Of a DNA stretch of 27,835 bases, positions 23,024-27,835 are shown one piece after another. The notes beneath the pieces are model-generated. The model made no database searches. It worked only from the letters and a program-made list of their open reading frames with translations, and was not told the DNA's origin. Source of the stretch: an uncultured Alphaproteobacteria bacterium (GTDB lineage: Bacteria > Pseudomonadota > Alphaproteobacteria > RF32 > CAG-239); assembly GCA_910585375.1 (NCBI GenBank), contig CAJUCZ010000023.1, positions 1-27,835 of the forward strand, in the 5' to 3' direction. How positions within the stretch are numbered: position 1 is the first letter of the stretch; every line of letters begins with the position of its first letter. Made by a program: the position numbers and the translations under genes.

Positions 23024-24703
23024 ATGGTTGAAAAAACAACAGCAGCAAAAAAGTCGGCAGCCAAGAAAACGGCTGCTAAAAAGACGTCTGCGACCAAAAC
23101 TGCGACAGTAAAATCCGCGGTGAAGAAATCGCCGGTCAAAACGGCGCAGAAGATTGTCAACAAACTTGACAAAGAATATGCTTCGGCAGATGTTGCTCAG
23201 GAAAAAAAGGCCATTAAGCAGATTGAAGAAAATGCCAAAAAGGACGTTAAGAAGATTAAAAAACTGGCTAAAAAAGAACGTAAAGTTCACAGTATCGGAC
23301 ATATTTCACAGGTTACCGGCGCGGTTGTGGATGTACGTTTTGACAAGCTTGAAGACATGCCGAATATTTTAACGGCTTTGGAATGTGACAACCATGGAAA
23401 ACCGTTGGTTCTGGAAGTTGCGCAACACCTTGGTGAAAACGTTGTGAGAACGATAGCAATGGATACGACGGACGGGTTGGTCCGCGGTTTGGAAGTTGTC
23501 AATACCGGCGAACCGATTGAGGTTCCCGTCGGTCCCGGAATGCTTGGACGCATTATCAATGTTGTCGGCGAGCCTGTGGACGGCCGCGGTGATGTTCAGG
23601 CCAGCGATTATTATCCGATTCACCGTCCGGCGCCGTCTTTTGTGGATCAGGCGACAGAAACCAAAGTCCTGACGACCGGTATTAAAGTTATTGACCTGCT
23701 TGAGCCTTACGTTAAAGGCGGAAAAATCGGTTTGTTTGGCGGTGCCGGTGTTGGCAAAACAGTTTTGATTATGGAGCTGATTAATAATATTGCCAAGGGG
23801 CACGGCGGTTATTCCGTATTTGCCGGCGTGGGAGAAAGAACCCGTGAAGGCAACGACCTTTATCATGAAATGATTGAATCCGGCGTTATTGACCTGAAGG
23901 GCGACAAGTCAAAAACCGTATTGGTTTACGGTCAGATGAACGAACCTCCCGGAGCCCGTGCCCGTGTGGCTTTGTCCGGTTTGACTCAGGCGGAATATTT
24001 CCGCGATGAAGAGCATCAGGACGTTTTGTTCTTTGTCGACAATATTTTCCGCTTTACACAGGCCGGTTCGGAAGTTTCCGCGCTGCTCGGACGTATTCCT
24101 TCCGCCGTTGGTTATCAGCCGACTTTGGGAACGGATATGGGTGCCATGCAGGAACGTATTACATCTACCAAAAACGGTTCCATTACTTCCGTACAGGCGG
24201 TATATGTTCCGGCCGATGACCTGACCGACCCGGCGCCGGCAACGACCTTTGCTCACTTGGATGCAACAACGGTATTGTCCCGTTCGATTGCCGAGCTTGG
24301 TATCTTTCCGGCAGTGGATCCGCTTGACTCCACTTCCCGGATTTTGTCGTCCGAAGTTTTGGGTGAGGAACATTATACCGTTGCCCGTCAGGTGCAGGAA
24401 ATTTTGCAAAAGTATAAATCTTTGCAGGACATTATCGCCATTCTGGGTATGGATGAATTGTCCGAGGAAGACAAGCTCACCGTTGCCCGTGCCCGTAAGG
24501 TTCAGCGTTTTCTGTCTCAGCCGTTCCATGTGGCCGAAGTCTTTACCGGTACGCCGGGAGTGTTTGTTAAGCTTGAAGACACGATTAAGGGCTTTAAAGG
24601 TATTATTGAAGGACAGTATGACAATATTCCCGAGCAGGCATTCTACATGGTCGGTACTATAGAGGATGCGTTGGAAAAGGCTAAGAAGCTTGAAGCCGCT
24701 TAA
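23024..24703 (+). CDS. atpD: F1 ATP synthase beta subunit with long N-terminal extension
   Basis: This catalytic subunit has 559 residues, against about 470-480 for the standard protein. The conserved part starts near residue 89 (I-G-H-I-S-Q-V-T-G-A-V-V-D-V-R-F). Walker A G-G-A-G-V-G-K-T is at 239-246; G-E-R-T-R-E-G-N-D-L and F-V-D-N-I-F-R-F-T-Q-A-G-S-E-V-S-A-L-L-G are intact. Residues 1-42 are Ala/Lys/Thr-rich repeats (A-A-K-K-x) like a histone H1 tail. Residues 43-88 are Lys/Glu-rich and probably helical. The start is ATG 23024, 6 nt behind AGGAG; ATG 23018 overlaps too closely with that SD. The last three codons and the stop lie in palindrome P4. Ala/Lys-rich AtpD extensions occur, as I recall, in some alphaproteobacteria such as Brucella and Bartonella. 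Confidence 0.96.
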   Translation: MVEKTTAAKKSAAKKTAAKKTSATKTATVKSAVKKSPVKTAQKIVNKLDKEYASADVAQEKKAIKQIEENAKKDVKKIKKLAKKERKVHSIGHISQVTGAVVDVRFDKLEDMPNILTALECDNHGKPLVLEVAQHLGENVVRTIAMDTTDGLVRGLEVVNTGEPIEVPVGPGMLGRIINVVGEPVDGRGDVQASDYYPIHRPAPSFVDQATETKVLTTGIKVIDLLEPYVKGGKIGLFGGAGVGKTVLIMELINNIAKGHGGYSVFAGVGERTREGNDLYHEMIESGVIDLKGDKSKTVLVYGQMNEPPGARARVALSGLTQAEYFRDEEHQDVLFFVDNIFRFTQAGSEVSALLGRIPSAVGYQPTLGTDMGAMQERITSTKNGSITSVQAVYVPADDLTDPAPATTFAHLDATTVLSRSIAELGIFPAVDPLDSTSRILSSEVLGEEHYTVARQVQEILQKYKSLQDIIAILGMDELSEEDKLTVARARKVQRFLSQPFHVAEVFTGTPGVFVKLEDTIKGFKGIIEGQYDNIPEQAFYMVGTIEDALEKAKKLEAA

Positions 24704-24812
24704 CGGATAACTAATACAGAAATTGCGGCTCGGCAGCTAAGTCATGTACTAATTTGTACATTCCTGTCACAGCCGTCCTTATTTCTTATTATTTATCTCG
24801 TTAATTGGCTTC
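24692..24812. repeat. Long imperfect palindrome behind atpD (element P4)
   Basis: The 121-bp element starts with GAAGCC (last codons of atpD) and ends GGCTTC. Arms match through CTTAACG.ATAA.TAATA, AGAAAT and CGGCT, and the centre is TGTAC-6-GTACA (24745-24760). The first 16 bp, GAAGCCGCTTAACGGA, recur exactly at 24816-24831, so the element is flanked by a direct repeat. It shares arm sequences with P1 behind priA. Confidence 0.88.
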
Positions 24813-24817
24813 AATGA

Positions 24818-24967
24818 AGCCGCTTAACGGAAATTAAGCCGCTTAATGGGAGTCTGGAGCAATTTTATGCTGTCTCGAAAAATTCATGTACTTCTGTGTA
24901 CACTAAAATTTTTCTCGCAGCTAGAAATCACTCCATTCTCCTCATTAATCGGCTTAATTGAGCGGCT
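24818..24967. repeat. Long imperfect palindrome between atpD and atpC (element P5)
   Basis: The 150-bp element has arms AGCCGCT (24818) and AGCGGCT (to 24967), with inner matches AATTAAGCCG.TTAATG..GAG and the centre TGTAC-6-GTACA at 24887-24902. Its central 36 bp are identical to those of P2. Confidence 0.88.
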
Positions 24968-24973
24968 AAATGG

Positions 24974-25017
24974 ATTTAGTCCGCTTTTATAGAGTATCTA
25001 AAGCGGTTTTATGCTGT
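24974..25017 (+). repeat. Half-element before atpC
   Basis: This copy of the left arm of P2 begins with the exact 38-bp repeat (24974-25011) and continues ATGCTGT as in P5 (24867-24873). No centre or right arm is present. Together with P4 and P5 it fills the gap between atpD and atpC; no other feature is seen there. Confidence 0.88.
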
Positions 25018-25061
25018 TTCAATAAGGGTAAAGTGTCGGGTTAATAAAAAAGGAAAAGAAC

Positions 25062-25436
25062 ATGAAAAACGAGATTATTTTCCGCTTATCGCGGCCGTAT
25101 AAAATTTCAACCACGGCTGCCGTATCTAAGGTCGTGTTGCCGGCGGCGAACGGTGATATTACGATTTTGCCGGACCGGGCACCGACGCTTATTTTGCTGA
25201 AGGGCGGTCTGTTGCAGGTTTTGGATAAAGACAACAAGCCGCAGGAACGTTATTTTATCAAGAGCGGCGTTGCTGATGTGGCGCGTAACCGTTGTGCCGT
25301 TTCGGCGGAAAAAGTTGTTCCGTTTGATAAGATAGATGTTGCGCGGGCGGCAGAAAAGCGGGATGCGGCCATTCATCAGGACGATAAGGATTTTTATCAG
25401 ATGATTGTTGAAAAGCTGACGTTACTGGCCCGTTGA
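25062..25436 (+). CDS. atpC: F1 ATP synthase epsilon subunit
   Basis: This 124-residue protein joins the rotor to the F0 ring and can inhibit hydrolysis. The N-terminal beta-sandwich shows V-V-L-P-A-A-N-G-D-I-T-I-L-P-D-R-A-P and Y-F-I-K-S-G-V-A-D-V. The C-terminal helical part (about 88-124) is somewhat short and divergent. AAGGA stands before ATG 25062. Last gene of the F1 cluster, followed by a terminator. Confidence 0.92.
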   Translation: MKNEIIFRLSRPYKISTTAAVSKVVLPAANGDITILPDRAPTLILLKGGLLQVLDKDNKPQERYFIKSGVADVARNRCAVSAEKVVPFDKIDVARAAEKRDAAIHQDDKDFYQMIVEKLTLLAR

Positions 25437-25452
25437 GTTTGTATTTTTATTA

Positions 25453-25485
25453 ATCTCCGCAGCCTGCGTCTGCGGGGATTTTTTT
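25453..25485 (+). terminator. Intrinsic terminator of the atp operon
   Basis: ATCTCCGCAG at 25453-25462 pairs with CTGCGGGGAT at 25470-25479 (one G-U pair), loop of 7 nt, followed by a T run to 25485. Confidence 0.9.
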
Positions 25486-25554
25486 GTCGCAGAGAGTTGA
25501 CCGGCGGAACGCCGTGCATTATAATCGGAAGATAATTTTTGAAAGGCGGAAAAA

Positions 25555-26769
25555 ATGAAGAAAAACGGTCGGGTGATTATTTTGATGATGGATTCATTCG
25601 GGGTCGGCGAGGCACCGGATGCTGATAAATTTGACAATGTAGGCGCCAATACTTTTACCCATATTGCGACAATGAATAACGGCCTGAGAATTCCAAATCT
25701 GGTGCATCTCGGTTTGTCTGAAGTTTCAAAAGCGGCCTGCGGGTATTTTCCGCCGCTCGGGGTTCAGCCGCCGGCAAAGATGACAATGGATTCAAAGTTC
25801 GGTTTTATGCAGGAGATCAGCCATGCCAAAGATACCTCTTCCGGACATTGGGAAATGGCCGGCGTGCCGGTTTTGTTTGAATGGGGATATTTTTCTCCCG
25901 AGTATCCGTCTTTTCCGCCGGATCTGGTGACGGAGATTTGCCGGAAAGCCGGACTGGACGGTATTCTTGGTAACAAAGCCGCTTCCGGTACGGTTATTAT
26001 TCAGGAATTGGGCGAAGAACATATCAAAACCGGAAAGCCGATTTTTTATACCTCGGCCGACAGTTGTCTCCAAATAGCCGCTCATGAAAAATATTTTGGG
26101 CTGGATCGGTTGTACAATCTTTGCAAAATTGCTTTTGATGCCGTTAAGCCTTATCGCATTGCGCGTATTATCGCCCGTCCGTTCACCGGTGAAAAAGCCG
26201 GTGAATTCGTACGAACGAAAAATCGTCATGACTACTCGGTTACACCGCCGGCCGAAACGATTTTGGACAAGGTCACAAATGCCGGCGGAAACGTAATTGC
26301 CATTGGTAAAATCGGCGATATTTATGCACATCAGGGCACGAGCAAAGAGGTCAAGGCCAGCGGGCTGCAAGAACTTTGGGATGTGACTTTGCAAGAGATA
26401 AAAAATGCTCCCGACGGCAGTCTTGTTTTTACTAATTTTGTGGATTTTGATATGCTCTGGGGACATCGGCGTGATGTGAAGGGCTATGCCGGCGGGTTGG
26501 AATATTTTGACAGTCGTCTGCCGGAAATTGAACAGGTTTTGCGTGATGATGATATTGTATTTATTACCGCTGATCACGGCAATGATCCGACTTACAGCGG
26601 AACAGACCATACGCGCGAATTTGTGCCGGTGATTATGTTTGGCAAAAAGATTAAGCCGGAATTTATCGGACATCGTAAAACTTTTGCCGATATTGCGCAG
26701 ACGATTGCCGAATATTTCGGTCTGGAAAAAATGGAATACGGAACATCTTTTCTGGAGAAAAAAGAATAA
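25555..26769 (+). CDS. deoB: Phosphopentomutase
   Basis: DeoB interconverts (deoxy)ribose-1-phosphate and (deoxy)ribose-5-phosphate in nucleoside salvage. The 404-residue length is normal. Alkaline-phosphatase-superfamily metal motifs are present: M-M-D-S-F-G-V-G-E-A-P-D-A at the N-terminus, K-D-T-S-S-G-H-W-E-M (phospho-acceptor Thr region), N-F-V-D-F-D-M-L-W-G-H-R-R-D and T-A-D-H-G-N-D-P near the C-terminus. AAGGCGG precedes ATG 25555. The stop overlaps the start of the YfiH-family gene, which fits a nucleoside-salvage pair. Confidence 0.95.
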   Translation: MKKNGRVIILMMDSFGVGEAPDADKFDNVGANTFTHIATMNNGLRIPNLVHLGLSEVSKAACGYFPPLGVQPPAKMTMDSKFGFMQEISHAKDTSSGHWEMAGVPVLFEWGYFSPEYPSFPPDLVTEICRKAGLDGILGNKAASGTVIIQELGEEHIKTGKPIFYTSADSCLQIAAHEKYFGLDRLYNLCKIAFDAVKPYRIARIIARPFTGEKAGEFVRTKNRHDYSVTPPAETILDKVTNAGGNVIAIGKIGDIYAHQGTSKEVKASGLQELWDVTLQEIKNAPDGSLVFTNFVDFDMLWGHRRDVKGYAGGLEYFDSRLPEIEQVLRDDDIVFITADHGNDPTYSGTDHTREFVPVIMFGKKIKPEFIGHRKTFADIAQTIAEYFGLEKMEYGTSFLEKKE

Positions 26770-27530
26770 TGAGCTATCGGGCAAGGAACCTGCCGGCGGA
26801 GCGGCATTGCTTTTTCGGGCGCAAGGGAGGTGTTTCCAAGGGAAAATACACCAGTTTAAACGTGCGGAAAATGTGTGGCGACATTGGTGCAAAAGTTGAT
26901 GAAAACCGAAAAATTGCGGTTGAAGCAATTGGCGGAAAATTTGAAAATCTGATGGTGTTGAGTCAACAGTCCGGTACGAGTGTCTGTTTTGCCGAAGAAG
27001 CTTCAATCGGGAAAATCGCAGCTGACGGGGTGGTGACGAAAACACCGGAAATGGTGCTTTGTTTATTTACGGCAGATTGTACGCCGGTTTTGCTGGCGGA
27101 TTATGCCCATGGTGTGATTGCGGTAGCTCATGCCGGCTGGCGCGGGGCTGTGCGCGGCGTGTTGGAAAACACGCTGGATTTGATGATTGAAAAGGAAGCG
27201 GTTCTTGAAAATATTGCCGCGGCGCTAGGACCTTGTATTCAGCAGCCGTCTTTTGAGGTCGGAATTGAAGTGAAAGAAGAATGTACGGCGGTTAGTCCGT
27301 TGTATGAGCGTTTTTTTGCTGCGGGAAAAGATGACGGGCATTTTCAATTTGATTTGGAAGGGCTGGTCAGATTCCGATTGGAGCAATATGGGGTTAAAAA
27401 TATTACGGTTTCCGGAATTGATACTTATAAAGATGCAGAAAATTATTTCAGTTATCGCCGGAACTGTCATCAGGGGCTGGCAGAGAATCCGAAAGATTTT
27501 CCCTGCCAGGCCTCAATGATCAGATTGTGA
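26769..27530 (+). CDS. YfiH/PgeF-family (LACC1-like) purine nucleoside phosphorylase or peptidoglycan editing factor
   Basis: This 253-residue protein has the family landmarks: G-G-V-S-x-G-x-Y-x-S-L-N at 20-31, T-A-D-C-T-P-V-L-L with C104, H-A-G-W-R-G with H121, L-G-P-C-I, and Y-F-S-Y-R-R near the end. Family members are described as zinc-dependent purine nucleoside phosphorylase/adenosine deaminase enzymes and, in E. coli, as a factor that limits wrong residues in peptidoglycan. The first metal ligand, normally His in Q-V-H-[GS], is here Ser (S67 in L-S-Q-Q-S-G), while the Cys and second His are kept. The start overlaps deoB (TAATG), a neighbour that fits nucleoside phosphorolysis because DeoB uses the ribose-1-phosphate product. 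Confidence 0.85.
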   Translation: MSYRARNLPAERHCFFGRKGGVSKGKYTSLNVRKMCGDIGAKVDENRKIAVEAIGGKFENLMVLSQQSGTSVCFAEEASIGKIAADGVVTKTPEMVLCLFTADCTPVLLADYAHGVIAVAHAGWRGAVRGVLENTLDLMIEKEAVLENIAAALGPCIQQPSFEVGIEVKEECTAVSPLYERFFAAGKDDGHFQFDLEGLVRFRLEQYGVKNITVSGIDTYKDAENYFSYRRNCHQGLAENPKDFPCQASMIRL

Positions 27531-27534
27531 CTGT

Positions 27535-27834
27535 TTAGCAAATATAACAGGTGACGGAATCAGAATCCGGTTTGTACTTAGTACAGCCACCGGTGTCGGT
27601 TGCACTGTATCCGAGTTCGTCACAGGTCTTTCTTCTGCAATCATCAGGATCCCAACAGGTTAAACCGGGGCAAGGGGAAACCGAGGTGCATACCCAGTAT
27701 CCGGCCGGACTGGAGAGTAAAGTTCTGTTTTGTCCGTGTCCACTGGTATAAGATGAACAAGAACCACACGAAGAACTATTGCCGCCACCAGAACCTCCCC
27801 CTCCGGAGTTAGCGCCGCCTGAAGAGCAGCCTGA
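27535..27834 (-). CDS. Secreted cysteine-rich protein, C-terminal part (cut by window edge)
   Basis: An open minus-strand frame enters from the window end and stops at TAA 27535-27537, giving 99 visible residues. It begins with a Gly/Ser/Asn-rich linker (S-G-G-G-G-S-G-G-G-N-S-S-S-C-G-S-C), continues with Y-W-V-C-T-S-V-S-P-C-P-G-L-T-C-W-D-P-D-D-C, and ends with the module T-C-D-E-L-G-Y-S-A-T-D-T-G-G-C and C-Y-I-C. The DELGY module and cysteine spacing tie it to the genes at 636 and 17780. It converges on the YfiH-family gene with only 4 bp between the stop codons. Start and signal peptide are outside the window. Confidence 0.75.
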   Translation of the reverse strand, partial: SGCSSGGANSGGGGSGGGNSSSCGSCSSYTSGHGQNRTLLSSPAGYWVCTSVSPCPGLTCWDPDDCRRKTCDELGYSATDTGGCTKYKPDSDSVTCYIC

Positions 27835-27835
27835 A

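Noticed and set aside
22687..25017. CRISPR-like array from the repeated sequences in the atp operon
   Set aside because: The repeats are few, irregularly spaced, palindromic over their whole length, and there are no uniform spacers or cas genes.
25792..27045. Long minus-strand frame (417 codons) across deoB and the YfiH-family gene
   Set aside because: It is antisense to two confidently identified overlapping genes, has no recognisable motif or SD, and spans the gene junction.

Overview
The window reads as a chromosomal segment of an alphaproteobacterium, probably an uncultured host- or gut-associated lineage. The lineage call is inference. It rests on the split F1 operon atpH-atpA-atpG-atpD-atpC without F0 genes, on priA and a xerC-like gene close to atpH, and on a dgt / SPOR / nagZ / tatA-like order that resembles the alphaproteobacterial dgt-argS-SPOR-nagZ-scpAB-tatA neighbourhood with argS, scpA and scpB missing. 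Coding density is high, most genes have a clear Shine-Dalgarno (SD) sequence, and several pairs overlap as TAATG.

Layout. 1-1205 (+): two tandem secreted cysteine-rich paralogues, the first cut by the window edge. 1285-6324 (-): cold-shock protein, a hydrophilic protein of unknown function, a TatA-like small membrane protein, nagZ, an M50 site-2-type protease, a SPOR-domain membrane protein and a dNTPase. 6404-10574 (+): xth and rnr (overlapping), an S41 peptidase and rpmG. 10690-11631 (-): xerC-like recombinase. 11778-15756 (+): an internally duplicated unknown protein, gpsA and priA. 15750-19655: an accessory insert between priA and atpH with two NGWY-repeat proteins (+), a large secreted cysteine-rich protein with a DUF1566/Lcl-like C-terminus (-), a palindromic repeat and a purine-rich tract. 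19656-25436 (+): F1 ATP synthase genes. 25555-27530 (+): deoB and a YfiH/PgeF-family gene. 27535-27835 (-): the C-terminus of another cysteine-rich protein.

The most unusual structure is a family of long (about 105-150 bp) imperfect palindromes built around a CATGTAC/GTACAC centre. They lie directly behind, and partly inside, the ends of priA, atpG and atpD. The intergenic gaps inside the F1 operon consist almost entirely of such elements and half-elements. I do not recognise the family. Other points of note are an AtpD with an approximately 88-residue Lys/Ala-rich plus charged-helix N-terminal extension, three genes that lack an SD and share the 9-mer AATTATTAA just before the start codon, a YfiH/PgeF protein in which a metal-ligand His is replaced by Ser, and at least four cysteine-rich secreted proteins with a shared DC.ELGY module.

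The housekeeping genes cover cell-wall recycling (nagZ, SPOR), DNA repair and restart (xth, priA, xerC), RNA turnover (rnr), nucleotide metabolism (dgt, deoB, YfiH), phospholipid precursor synthesis (gpsA) and energy conversion (atp). No tRNA, rRNA, CRISPR array, transposase or phage gene was seen.
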